A stretch of DNA of 64,000 bases from Hansfordia pulvinata (Eukaryota > Ascomycota > Sordariomycetes > Xylariales), in contig BJKQ01000010.1 of the NCBI GenBank assembly GCA_006538405.1, positions 1,488,001 to 1,552,000 on the forward strand, in the 5' to 3' direction. Positions 46,808-57,535 of this stretch are shown here, one piece after another. Below the pieces are notes generated by a model. The model was not told the origin of the DNA. It saw only the letters and a program-made list of their open reading frames with translations, and ran no database searches. A program made the translations under genes and the position numbers. Positions within the stretch are counted from its first letter, which is position 1. Every line of letters starts with the position of its first letter.

Positions 46808-48545
46808 ATGGCAAGCAGCATCGAGTCTCTCTGGGCGGCAGCTCAAGCGACTGGCGGCGTTGACCAAGCCCGCGTTACCCTAAAGGCCATCATTCTTTTG
46901 ACGGCGCTCTACTACGTCGGCTTGGTCGTCTACCGGGCGTTCTTCCACCCCCTATCCAAGGTCCCGGGCCCTCGACTCGCCGCCATCACCTCCTGGTATG
47001 AGTTCTACTACGACGGCTGGCTGGGCGGCCAGTACCTGTTCAAGATCAAGGACCTGCACGAGCAGCACGGCCCCATTGTGCGTATCAACCCCCACGAGGT
47101 CCATATCAACGACGTCGACTACTACGACACCATCTACGCCTCCGGGGCTTCCCACCCGCGCGGCAAGGTGCGCTTCATGGCCGTCCATGACGACAGCATG
47201 TTCGAGACCTGGGACCCCGCGCTGCATCGCAGGCGCCGCGCCGCCGTGGCGACGTCGTTCTCCAAGAAGGCCATCCGGGCGCTCGAGGAGCCCCTCAAGA
47301 AGATCGTCGACAGCTTCAGGGCGCAGATGGCCGCGAAGCAGGGCACCGGCGAGGTCGTCGAGCTGCACAACTTCTGGAACAACCTCACGCAGGAGGTTAT
47401 CGGGCAGTACTGCTTCGGCACCGACGAGATTGCGGGGCTCCGCGACGGCCGCGACGCCGAGTTCCTCGGCACTTTTGACAGCTACCCGTACTCGCATGCC
47501 TAGTCCCGTCGGTTCCCCCTTCTGTTCGACCTGATAGCCTCCCTGCCGCTTGGTGTGCTGGCAGCGGTGGACCCGGCCTGGCTGCAGATGCGCGACTTTA
47601 TGAAGGCCATCTCCGCGCAGGTGACGCGTGTGCTGGCCATGGACCAGCCGCACGTAGGCATCAAGAATGTCTTCCACGAGATGCGCGACTCGAGGCATTT
47701 GCCTGAGGCCGACAAGAACCTTGGCTACTACAGCCGCGAGGCCGTCAGCTTCATCGGAGCCGGCACGGAGACCACCTCCTCGGCGCTCACGACCATGAGC
47801 TATCACCTTCTCTCAGACCCGGAAATCCTGCGCAACGTGGAGAAAGAACTGGCCTCTGTCATGACAGTGGGCTCTGACGACTTACCTCCCTTAGCAGCCC
47901 TCGAGGCTTTACCTTATCTCGTGGGCGCCCCCATATCGCACCGCTCGAAGACGGAAACATCTGATCATTCTCTTCTCCGAACAGACCGGCGTGGTGAACG
48001 AAAGCATTCGCCTCTCCGCGGGCGTTCCCGGACGCCTGCCACAGACAGCACCCACCGAGACTCTGCAGTATGGAGGCTTCAGACTGCCCCTGGCGTGAGT
48101 CCCCAACCCCGTGTGGCCCCCTTTCCTCCCTTTCAAGCCTCCTCGCAGGTGTTTATAAGAGGGGTGATGATCTGAGATAAAATAAACGCAGACTGTAATG
48201 AGCCAGTCCTCCTGGCTCATCTCGATGGATGAGCGATATTTCCCTTCGCCGCGCAGCTTTGCACCCGAGCGCTGGGCGCCCGAGGCCGGCGGCCGGGAGC
48301 TTCAGAGCAAGCTCCTGTCCTTCTCGCGCGGCGCCCGCGGATGCATAGGCATGAACCTCGCATACGCCGAGATGTACCTGGTTGCCGCAGGCCTCTTCCC
48401 ACGAATCGGCGGCTCCATGCGGCTCTTTGAGACGGCCCTGAGCGACGTCGAGCTGGCCAGTGATGGCTTCATCGGCATACGCCCGCGAGACTCTCAGGGA
48501 TGCCGGGTGAAAGTTGTCGACGAGGATGCTGAGTCGGACCCATAA
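46808..48545 (+). pseudogene. Cytochrome P450, disrupted (nonsense codon and splice-frame defect)
   Basis: Microsomal-type fungal P450, similar in pattern to trichodiene-oxygenase or benzoate-hydroxylase-like families, about 525 aa if whole. The N-terminal anchor is at about residues 23-45 (ALYYVGLVVYRAFFHPL), then the Pro hinge VPGPRLAAI, the I-helix FIGAGTETTSS, ExxR as NESIR, PERF-type FAPERW and the haem loop FSRGARGCIGMN, with Cys present. Likely exons are 46808-47920, 47985-48094 and 48192-48545. Two defects appear. A TAG at 47501-47503 follows SYPYSHA, yet the same frame continues with RRFPLLFDLIASLPLGV. Splicing of the second intron (GTGAGT donor, GCAG acceptor) gives a frame one base short, entering a stop before VMSQSSW. 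One defect alone could be a sequence error; two suggest a decayed gene. It stands alone between housekeeping genes, not in a cluster. Substrate unknown. Confidence 0.75.
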
Positions 48546-49066
48546 GTGGAGCGTCGGATGTAAAGTCCTGGTCGGAAGACCAGTTCGCCACTATCGGTCG
48601 ATGCGATGGTTGGCAATTGGCCCTGAGGGGTGTGATCACACTGCGGCGGTTAGACTGTGATTAGCTTGATCGAGCTGGTCACACTTTGCCTGCTGTTCAC
48701 TTACTTCCACTTTTATTGCATCGATTGCAGTTATGCTGAGCCTTCTGACGAGTGACCACTCGCTTCAGTTCGAGGTTTGGTCGGGGGATCAACGTTCCAG
48801 GTTTTATTTGTCTTGTGTAGTGGTGAATGCTCGCCTTGAGACGAACACCCGCAGATTGAACGGGGCATTTGATAGAACGAACACTCAAGAGGGACGTTGC
48901 ACTCTAACGGACCGTCGCGCAACGCTACTTCACTGCCGCCGGCTAAGGCCACGCCGGCTTCCGTGAGGTGGAAGTTCCACTCGGAATCTTGGGATAACTG
49001 TTCCAGTAATTCGCCGCCCGGCTTCGATGGACGCCGACGTTCTTCGCGTAATGCCAAAGTATGTCG
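48546..49066. other. Intergenic between the P450 remnant and ECD gene
   Basis: No gene. It contains a perfect 12-bp palindrome, GTGTGATCACAC, at 48630-48641 and AT-richer sequence than the flanks. Confidence 0.55.
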
Positions 49067-50986
49067 CTACTTGTTCCCTTCGTCATCATCCTCATCTCGA
49101 GGTAGCTGCAGACCCATCATGCCGAGGATGTTCCCAGCTGGCCCGGCCATTCCTGCTTGACTCTTGAAGCTCTCAAGCAGGTTCTTGGCAAGATTGTAAT
49201 CGATATCAACCTCATCGCCACTTTGTTCATCCTCTTCGTCATGGCCTGAGTCTGGCTTCGAGACTTGCTTGCCTTTTCTGTCGGCGTTCGCTTTTCCGTT
49301 TCCCTCCAGCGCATTCTGCTCTTTCGGCGTATCCAACCGTAATGCCCCATGTCCTTTCAGCTCTGCTTCCATCTGTGCTGATAACTGCTTTATGGCTTCG
49401 TCTTCCTCATCAGAGTCTGCGGACGCTGTGAAGCGAGGGGATTCTGGCGCAGCTTTTGGTTCAGTTTTCTTGGGAGGCTGACCGGCCTCATCGCTCGGAA
49501 AGCCCATCATCTCCCGCATCATTTTGGAAAATTGCTCTTCGTCGAAGCTGACCGCCTTATCCTCGAACTCGCTCCCGTCATCTGAATCGTCATCGTCGCC
49601 GCCATCATCATCATCATCATCATCATCCTCGTCCATGTCTTCCAGCTCGGCGCCGTCGAGACCCGCCTTGTCGTCATTGAGGAATGACTCAAATTTCCCC
49701 ACGATTCTCTGGAGATCAGCTTGAGCTGTAGAGCTGCCGAAACCACCACTTTCGCCAGAACCCCCATGGTCTTTCCCGGCCTTTTGTTTGCCTTGCAGCT
49801 CGTTGTCAAAGTCCTGAAAATTGATGTCCAACCACGACTCGTCGTCATCACGCCCAGCCTCTTCCCAATCAGCGATTTCGGTGTCAGAGGGTAGGCCAGC
49901 GTCGCCATCCTCCTCCAGATCCTCGAGAAGGATGGCGAACTCGCGTGTCAGCCTGTTGTCAAGGGTGCTGGCGTTTGTCGCGAGCATTTCAAACCCGCAG
50001 GCTACCTTCATGCCCAGCTCAAGTCGCGCAAATGGTGGCATCCTGGGCGGACTGCCTGTGCTGGCAGACGCTGTTGAGGAGGAGGCCTTGCCCTCCTCCC
50101 TCTCCATCACGTCAGTCCATAGAGGTGGCGGTACGAACTGCTGAGACCTGAGCTGTGCAAAGAGGATCTTTGTGAATTTGACACCAACAGTGACAAGATC
50201 CTCGGGAGGGAAGTGGGGGGTGCAATCGGGCGATATCAGAGGCTTCATGGTCGAAGGCTCGCGCAGGTAAAAGGCGTCGACAGCCGGAGCGATCGTGGCT
50301 GGTCTCTCGTGAATGAGACAAGCTAACTTCCTTGGTATGGTGACCTGAGAGAAATGCAGCGACTCTCTTATCTGACTGGGGTATTTTTCCAATCTGTAGA
50401 ACGCCTCGGCCTCGATGAACGTGGAGTGGACAAGCTGATCTGGTGCTGTCTGAAGATGACCGACGGCTTCAACAAGAGACAGAGGTCGTTTCTCACCAGA
50501 GCTTGCAGCTAGAGGGACGACGTGAAGCTTTCCTTGGTGTATCCAGACCCGGTTGGAGTCGAGCTCGGGGCTTAGCCAGTTAGGGAGAACGTTGGCCGCC
50601 TCAACTAGGAGGAATTCGCCGTCGCTATCGAAGACCCTGACCCAAAGGTTGGGATGAGACTTGGTGAGCTCGCGCAGGAGATAGACGACAAGCCACTCGT
50701 CCTCAACAGAGTCGCCGTAATTTGTGGTTCCGTGTAAATAGGAAAGGCCATTATCCGACTCAGACTGCAAGTTGAAGGGGTCGCGTTGCCAGATGTAGCC
50801 TTCGGTCAGGCCAGCGCACAGCTGAAGGGCGGCCTTGCGAATGGCTTCGAGTTCGGACAGGAGCTTGCGCGTGTCCAAATGATCGTCAATGATAAAGAGC
50901 AAGTACTGGATGCAGTTATCGGGCAGGTTGCGGGGGAAGCCCTGAAACCCATCCTCGAAGAAGGAGGTTCTGTCCTCAGAGTCCAT
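49067..50986 (-). CDS. Ecdysoneless/SGT1-family (ECD) protein
   Basis: Member of the SGT1/Ecdysoneless family (PF07093), which in animals and fission yeast is tied to pre-mRNA splicing, R2TP-linked assembly and cell-cycle control; its biochemical role in filamentous fungi is not settled. Single exon, 639 aa. The start is taken at ATG 50984-50986, because the codon before it is GTG. Family blocks: NCIQYLLFIIDDHLDTRKLL near the N-terminus, LHGTTNYGDSVEDEWLVVYL, VRVFDSDGEFLLVEAANVLP and NRVWIHQGKLHVVPL. The C-terminal 280 residues are very acidic, with a long Asp run (about residues 460-485) and short conserved pieces such as ESWLDINFQDFDNEL. Intact. It diverges from SMC6 across 0.9 kb. Confidence 0.9.
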   Translation of the reverse strand: MDSEDRTSFFEDGFQGFPRNLPDNCIQYLLFIIDDHLDTRKLLSELEAIRKAALQLCAGLTEGYIWQRDPFNLQSESDNGLSYLHGTTNYGDSVEDEWLVVYLLRELTKSHPNLWVRVFDSDGEFLLVEAANVLPNWLSPELDSNRVWIHQGKLHVVPLAASSGEKRPLSLVEAVGHLQTAPDQLVHSTFIEAEAFYRLEKYPSQIRESLHFSQVTIPRKLACLIHERPATIAPAVDAFYLREPSTMKPLISPDCTPHFPPEDLVTVGVKFTKILFAQLRSQQFVPPPLWTDVMEREEGKASSSTASASTGSPPRMPPFARLELGMKVACGFEMLATNASTLDNRLTREFAILLEDLEEDGDAGLPSDTEIADWEEAGRDDDESWLDINFQDFDNELQGKQKAGKDHGGSGESGGFGSSTAQADLQRIVGKFESFLNDDKAGLDGAELEDMDEDDDDDDDDGGDDDDSDDGSEFEDKAVSFDEEQFSKMMREMMGFPSDEAGQPPKKTEPKAAPESPRFTASADSDEEDEAIKQLSAQMEAELKGHGALRLDTPKEQNALEGNGKANADRKGKQVSKPDSGHDEEDEQSGDEVDIDYNLAKNLLESFKSQAGMAGPAGNILGMMGLQLPRDEDDDEGNK

Positions 50987-51889
50987 CACCCAGTGTGCTG
51001 CAATGTGAGACCGGCTGACAGGTTGGGATACGTGAAGGAGGAAAGATTGAGCATGGAACTGAGGTATCGTTTCGTACGATTCTCCTCTAAAGAATGGTCC
51101 CTGTGGCCAGCATCGTCAGATCGTCAATCTCGACTCAAGTGGGGTTGTATGAGTACGAGTACGTGAAGCCCACCAACGATGAACCGTGCGGGCAGACATG
51201 AAAACGATGACCGATGGTACGCTTGGATAGGTACCTGACTGAGTAGATCAGAGGCTAGTCTTCTTCAGGAAGCACTTTCTAAATGCTTGCATTAATTGAT
51301 GTTCCGATGTACTCAGTTACGAGTAGCACGAGCAGCTCCTAGGATTTGCGCGCGTTGGCAAGAAAAGTACCTGAACTTGCGCAAACCAGTGCAGTGTGTA
51401 CATTGGGTGAAGGTCAGATGGACACTGCTGCCGTTCGCTGTCGCGTCGTCTCGCGTACCTTGACCTGCACCTGCCCAAATTTACAGAGGGCCCTTGTAAT
51501 CAATCGCGCCCCGACGCGTCCCTCCTTAACGCGGGCCCGACAGAGTGGAAAGTGCAAGCCGTGCACCCTCGTTCGTTCCTGCCCGCAGCCCACCAACATT
51601 TCACCTCCCTGCACCTGGCCGTACTAGAAGTGTATCGAATCCACGCTCGCGCCTGTCAATATCGACGACAGCAAGTTCGCAGCCCCTCTCCCTCCTGATC
51701 CTACGCCCACCTCACCCACCTTCCCACACCTCGCGCCTCTACTCGACTTCGCCTTTCGCGCTGACTATGATGTGACCGGGAGAGGCTCCGACAATACCAC
51801 CGGCTTTGTCATACCACGATCTACCTGCCAGACGCCGCGCGTCGAAGAAGCCAGAAGCTCAACAAGCACAGAACTAGTTCGCCTCCAAG
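50987..51889. other. Divergent promoter region of ECD and SMC6
   Basis: No gene. It holds a GTACGAGTAC copy of the dispersed octamer at about 51148 and an AGGTACCT palindrome at about 51229, then a C/T-rich leader leading to the SMC6 ATG at 51890. Confidence 0.6.
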
Positions 51890-54800
51890 ATGCCCGGTAC
51901 CGTCTCCAAGCGGTCGCGTCGCGCTGCTTTTGCCAATGACGACGACGACGACAGCAGCGGTGTCGTAGTCAACCAGGCCAGCTCTAGCCTTCGCGGTGAC
52001 TCGGTAAGTTGACCTGACGGCTACACAGCCAACTAAGCACATTTCTGGTTGTTTGGAACCTTTGCAGCACCGCGATGCTAACCTATGGGGCGGCTGCAGC
52101 GGAAGAAGGCACGTTTATCCGAGGACGGGCCGAGCGGAAAGGCAAGACGCCGCCAGAGTCACGACTCGGCCGACAGCCACGACGAAGACAACAGCGAAGC
52201 CGGCGACGATGGCAACGACGATGGAGCCGACAACGCCGCGCCCCCTGCAACGCAGTTCGAAATGCTGCGCGACGCCGACTTTGAGCATCTCAATCATGTC
52301 GACGAGGACGATTACCGCGCCACCCAGCGCATCCGGCACTCTCGCCCGGAAGCCGATGGCCGCGTCGGCGAGAACCACGCTGCTAATAACGCCATTCTCG
52401 AAAGCATCACCTGCTACAACTTCATGTGCCACGTACGACTGCACGTCGAACTGGGACCCTTGCTGAACTTCATCGTTGGAGAGAATGGCAGCGGCAAGAG
52501 TGCTGTCTTGACTGCCATCACCCTCTGCCTCGGTGCCAAAGCCAGCTCCACCAGCCGCGGCGGAAGTCTGAAGAATTTCATCAAGGAGGGAACGGACCAT
52601 GCCAACCTAGTCGTCAAGATCAAGAACCAAGGTGTCGACGCTTGGAGACCCGAGCTGTTCGGAAATCCATCATAATCGAGAGATGGTTCAACAAGAGTGC
52701 CAGCGGCTTCAAACTCAAGACCGAGACGGGCAACCAAGTCTCTACCAAAAGGGCTGACGTGGATGAGATCATCGACTATTTTTGTCTGCAGGTCGACAAC
52801 CCTCTCAACGTGCTTTCCCAGGACGCCGCTCGCCAATTCCTCAACGCCGCCACCCCTACCGCCAAATACAAGTACTTCCTTCAGGGCACCAATCTTGAGC
52901 AGCTGTCCAACGACTACTCACTGCTCCAAGATCTTTTGGAGAGCAGTGAGTCCAAGCTCATCGAGTTTGAGGAGACACTGCGAACCTTGAAAGATGCATC
53001 TGAGAAGGCCATCAAGCTGCGTGACTCTTTGACTAAACACGAAGAGATCGACCAAAAGCGACGCCTTCTACAGAAGCAATTGATTTGGGCTCAAGTAGCC
53101 GAACAAGAAGTGAGACTGAAAGAACTCGAGGAGGCCATCGACCTTGCCAACCGAGAGGCTCAGCGCACCGAGGAAGACATCGCCAATCTTGCGGAGCGCC
53201 TGGCCAAGCTCGATGAGGCTGTCCAGCGGGCAGGAGACTCCAAGAACCAGGCTGAGGAGGAGTCCTCTACTTTCAAGGATGCCGAAGAGGAAGCGCACGG
53301 GAAGTTCATCGAGGCAAAGAAGGTGCTCACAGAGACGCATACGCAAGAAAGGGATATCCACGGCCAACTCAAGAACGCGAGCGACCAAGTGAAAGACAAT
53401 GAGAAAAGGATCCGCGACGAGGAGGCGCGACTGGACGCTTATAATGGTGGTGCGGCTGTGAAGAAGCAACGTGAGCTTGAAGAGGCCCAGAAATCTGTGA
53501 CCGATATCGAACAACAGCTGGACGATTATAAAAAGGGCCAGCCTATGCTTCAAGAGCAGCTGGAGGCAGTCAAAAAAGTTGCTGACGAAGCAGTGTCGGT
53601 TGTGCGAGAAAGACAAAAGGCAGTCGAGCATACGGAAAGTCGCCTCCAGTCTGCATCGCAAAACAGGAAGGATCCTCTGGCTGGCTACCACCGAAGCGTT
53701 CGTCATCTGCTGAAGTCCATCGAAGACGACTCTCGATGGACGAAGAAGCCCATTGGGCCTTTGGGTACGCTCTTAAAACTGACAAAGCCTCAGTGGTCGT
53801 CAGTCCTCGAAAAGACTTTCGGCAGCCAGCTGGATGGATTTATTGTCAGCAACAAGTCCGACCAAGAGCGTTTGAATGCGTACCTCCGGAGGTTCGATAT
53901 GCATTGCCCCGTTTTCATCACGACAGCCCACATCGGTCGCCTGCGGGAGCCGGACGAGAAGTTCGATACAATTCTGCGCGTACTCAAGTTCGACAACGAA
54001 ATCGTCAGAACTCACTTGGTCATCACCGCTCGAATCGAGCAGACCTTACTGGTCGAGAAGCGCAAGGATGCCGAGCAGATCATGTTCGATAGACAGCCCC
54101 CACGGCTCGCACACTCTTGCATCACATTCCACGACGGCAAACCCGGTCAGGGTCTGCGGCTTTCGAACCAGAATGGCAACATCACCACATCCCCAATCGG
54201 CTCCGGAAAGCCTCAAAAGCCAAGAATCATGCCGGACAACATGGACAGCCAGATGCATTACTTCCAGAGAGCCCTGGACGAGCACCAAGCTGAGCTCAGA
54301 GAGGCCGAAAGAGTACTCCGTGAAGAGAAACAGAAAGTCCAGAAAGCGTCGATGGCCGTTCAATCCCGCAAACGAGACATCGATGCTCTTAGGGACAAAA
54401 AGCTTCCGAGGGCCGTGGCCCACATGGATTCTGTTCAGGAACAGGCAGATCAGTACAAAGGAATTAACGACAAACTCAAAGATTTCAAGGACCGTCTGCA
54501 AGAGGCCCAAGAGCGCAAGGATCATTACGGCAGACAGTATGGAGAGCTCAATGTGCAAAAGAGCAAGCTGAACGACGAGCTCTCCGAGCTGAAAAGGCAG
54601 CTGGAAGAGAGGAAGCTGGCCTCGCAAGACTTCCAGACCAAGATCGCCAAAGCCGAGGAAAAGGTCAAAAGATCCGAGTCCCAGAGGCAAATCGTTCTGG
54701 TGGAGAAGAATAACGCCCACACCAAACACGACATGGCAAAGATCGCGGTCGAGCAGGCGATCCAAGACAAGGATCAGCAGGCAGGGATAGTCGAGGAGTT

Positions 54801-55618
54801 CACCACACAAGCCACTGGCGCCTGTCCGGAGAGGGTATTCATCCCCGAGGACGAAACGCACAAGAGCCTCGAGCACAAGTACGAATCTCTCCGACAGCAA
54901 CTTCAGAGAATGCGGAATCAGTTGGGGGCCTCGGAGGAGGAGATCCACAACCGCGCTCGTGAAACGACTGAGAAATTCCGTTCGAAAAAGAAGGCCTACA
55001 AGGAGCAAGTCTCCTTTTGCGACAATGTCAAACAGTCATTGGCCGACCGACTGGACAGATGGAGGTATTTCCAAAGGCTCATCTCGGCACACGCTCGCGT
55101 CAACTTCGCATACCTGCTCAGCGAGCGGGCTTTCCGAGGAAAGCTCATCTTGGACCACCGCGCGAAGAAACTCGAGATTCAGGTCGAACCGGACAACACG
55201 CGAAAGGACGCTGAAGGCCGCAATACGAAGACTCTCTCGGGAGGAGAAAAGTCTTTCTCGTCCATCTGTCTGCTGCTGGCCATCTGGGATGCTATCGGTT
55301 CCCCATTGCGCTGTCTCGACGAATTCGATGTGTTCATGGACAATGTCAACCGTGCCATCAGCACTAATATGCTTGTAAGTGTGCTGCCTGTCGCCCTGGA
55401 GGAACCTGCAGCTAATGACACGCAAAGACCACTGCAGCACGCCGCTCGGTCGGCAAGCAGTTCATTCTCATCACACCCAACGCCATCGAGGGGCGCGTTG
55501 CTTTGGATAGGGACGTCAAGATCATCAGGTATGCTCTTTGCTATCCCATTGTTGTTGCACCCAAGACTAACCAAACAGACTTACCGATCCTCGACAACAA
55601 CGCCTGGCAGACCCATAA
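51890..55618 (+). CDS. SMC6: SMC6, ATPase of the Smc5/6 complex (apparent frameshift)
   Basis: Structural-maintenance-of-chromosomes ATPase that acts with Smc5 and the Nse subunits in homologous repair and replication-fork stability. Exons: 51890-52003, 52100-55374, 55428-55528 and 55579-55618. The first intron (52004-52099) has a GTAAGT donor, a GCTAAC branch site and a CTGCAG acceptor; a nearer CAG at 52067 would give the wrong frame. About 1176 aa. Walker A GENGSGKS is near residue 165, coiled coil follows, hinge block PIGPLGTLLKLTKPQWSSVL near 580, signature LSGGEKSFSS near 1082 and Walker B RCLDEFDVFMD. The C-terminus ends LDRDVKIIRLTDPRQQRLADP across the last intron. In AAA at 52663-52665 one base is missing: frame one ends just after RPELFGN, while frame two at once gives KSIIIERWFNK. 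All catalytic motifs are intact. Confidence 0.95.
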
Positions 55619-56686
55619 GGGCGAGTGCGAAATTCCTTCGCCTCTTTGGTCATTGATTTTCTATATACCCACGCGCGGAAGGACCGGCGGCTTTTGCTCT
55701 CGCGGTATCAATACGGGCTCGGCGTTCGGAGCGAGATGGACTGGGATGCGGAAAACCAGGGGCTGCCTGATGGCCGTGGCTGGCTGAGATCTATGGCTCT
55801 TCGTCGGGATGGAAGGGTGGTTGGTCCTTCATCACCAGTCGGGAGTTATGCTGCGTGTTTATCTCTGCTGCACTTATAGAAGACAGTATCATCTCGAGCG
55901 GCGGGACTTGTGAACCTTGAGCGATGTGTACAATAGTCCAGTCACAGCAGCTTAAGGACCCTGCACAGATGAACGATGACTGCTTCCTAGCCGACTCACC
56001 CCTGGGTGACTTATGTTCAAGTGAGTAGCATCCGAGCAGGGCACCCGTCTTTGCGGCCGGGAGCAGCTTTTAGGTAGTCGCGAATTGGTCCACCATCAGA
56101 ATCGTAGCAAGTGGTAAGTTGTACATTCTACATTCGTGCGTGTTCATAATACAGAGTATTTGTACACAAAAAAAAGAGTGCCTATGTTTGTCCAGCCAGG
56201 CCGAGGTAAGGGCGGTTGTGGAAGGGACGGGGTCATGATCTGCGAACAGCCCCGATTATACCTCGCTCTCTGGCACAGGACGTGGTCAAGGCCACTGAAG
56301 GTTTGCTCGCAGATGCAGTTTGGGGTTGTTGATTCGACACAACGGTAGCAGATGTCGGTTGTCTGTGGGCGGCAGATGGTCCTCTCCGTCTCGCAAAATC
56401 ATCCTGTTGTTGTAGATCATCGACACGGGTGGCCTCGCCAGACGTGCACCTCGTTGTGCCAGCAATTCCTTCGTGTCAGCATCGGTTCCGCCTCCTGGAC
56501 TTCCCGAATCGCAGTGTAGCGTCGTCGAACAGGCGCGGCTATTCTCCAAACCCCTCTTCCCGGCACGGTATGTCATCCATCGCTTGACCGTTTGTTCTCC
56601 CTCTTCCCCAGCCATGCCCCTTTTGTCTTTTGCAATGCTCAAGGTAGCTTCCGTTGATATTCTGCTTTTTTTATCCGAACAAGGTC
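55619..56686. other. Intergenic between convergent SMC6 and COQ9
   Basis: 3' flanks only. Short A-tract at about 56168-56175. No gene, octamer or repeat array recognised. Confidence 0.6.
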
Positions 56687-57535
56687 TCATATGCGCATGC
56701 CCTTGCTGCGCAGAACATTGATGCTGGCAGCGGCGCCGAAGCCGAGCCAGGAGCCGACCCCGGAGACGGCATCCCCGGCGGCGCGACCCTCGGACAGGCG
56801 ACGGCGCAGAAACGCCCGGGTCTCGGCGAACGCCGGGGAGGAGTCGGCGGTCATGAAGAGCTCGGCGGAGGCGTAGGTGGCGGCCAGGGCCGCGCGGCGG
56901 GCGTACCAGGTGGAGTCGACGGCGCCGGGGCCCGCGAGGTGCTCGATCTCGTCGGCCAGGCGGGCCAGCTCGCGTAGGGAGGCGGGGACGCGCGAGGGCT
57001 GGGCCATGACGGCCAGGGCCTCCTGCCAGCGGTGGTTGACGGGCGCGTTGGCCTGGAGGCGCGCCCAGGCCAGGGCCTCGATCTTGTCGCCGTTGTTCTG
57101 GTTGTTGGACTCGTTGGGGTTCGAGGGGGAGGGGGAGGAGGAGGAGGGCGAGGGGTCGGTGGCGAACAGCTCGCGGCTACGAGGCCCCAAGGCCTCGCGC
57201 TGGGTGACGAGGTGATGGCGGATCAGACCGAAAGGCCCGTCGGGCAGCACGCCCGGGCTGATGTCCGGGTAGCCGGCGTCGCGGGCCCCAAGGGCCAGGG
57301 CACGCTGGGTGAAGCCGTGCTCGGGTACGTGGAGGTAGGCAGCGGACAGGATGGCGTGCTCGACGGCGCCGAATTCGCCGCGCGGCGGTGGGCGGTCGTA
57401 GGAGTGGTAGGTTCTGCTGCTGTTGCTGCTGCTCTTGATGGCGTGGCTTGCGGCGGCCAAGGCGGCGGCGGGTGCAATTAGGCGGCGCGGCGCGGCCAGC
57501 CCAGCCATTCTGGCAATGGCCCTTGAGGGAGCCAT
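56687..57535 (-). CDS. COQ9: Ubiquinone biosynthesis protein Coq9
   Basis: Lipid-binding mitochondrial matrix protein that presents precursors to Coq7 for hydroxylation in the CoQ synthome. Single exon, 282 aa. The start ATG 57533-57535 opens a basic Ala-rich presequence (MAPSRAIARMAGLAAPRRL). The mature part begins at about SYDRPPPRGEFGAVEHAILS, then a TetR-like helical region with GFTQRALALGARDAGYPDIS, a Ser/Pro/Asn-rich insert at about 128-148, and the COQ9 signature region WARLQANAPVNHRWQEALAV with DEIEHLAG and STWYARRAALAATYASAEL. The C-terminal amphipathic helix seen in human COQ9 would correspond to the last 40 residues. Intact. It converges on SMC6. Confidence 0.92.
   Translation of the reverse strand: MAPSRAIARMAGLAAPRRLIAPAAALAAASHAIKSSSNSSRTYHSYDRPPPRGEFGAVEHAILSAAYLHVPEHGFTQRALALGARDAGYPDISPGVLPDGPFGLIRHHLVTQREALGPRSRELFATDPSPSSSSPSPSNPNESNNQNNGDKIEALAWARLQANAPVNHRWQEALAVMAQPSRVPASLRELARLADEIEHLAGPGAVDSTWYARRAALAATYASAELFMTADSSPAFAETRAFLRRRLSEGRAAGDAVSGVGSWLGFGAAASINVLRSKGMRI

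Noticed and set aside
46952..47806. 284-codon minus frame opposite the P450
   Set aside because: Valine/leucine-rich antisense shadow of GC-rich P450 codons.
52068..52099. Acceptor at 52067 for the first SMC6 intron
   Set aside because: It puts the conserved frame out of phase; the CTGCAG at 52099 restores it and lies downstream of a perfect GCTAAC branch site.
4340..52670. Programmed ribosomal frameshifting in VAC14, COG6 and SMC6
   Set aside because: No slippery heptamer plus structure at the sites, and several unrelated genes share the same one-base defect; sequence error explains it better.
46808..57535. Secondary-metabolite cluster around the P450
   Set aside because: Neighbours are tRNA, AAA ATPase, ECD, SMC6 and COQ9; no synthase, transporter or cluster regulator.
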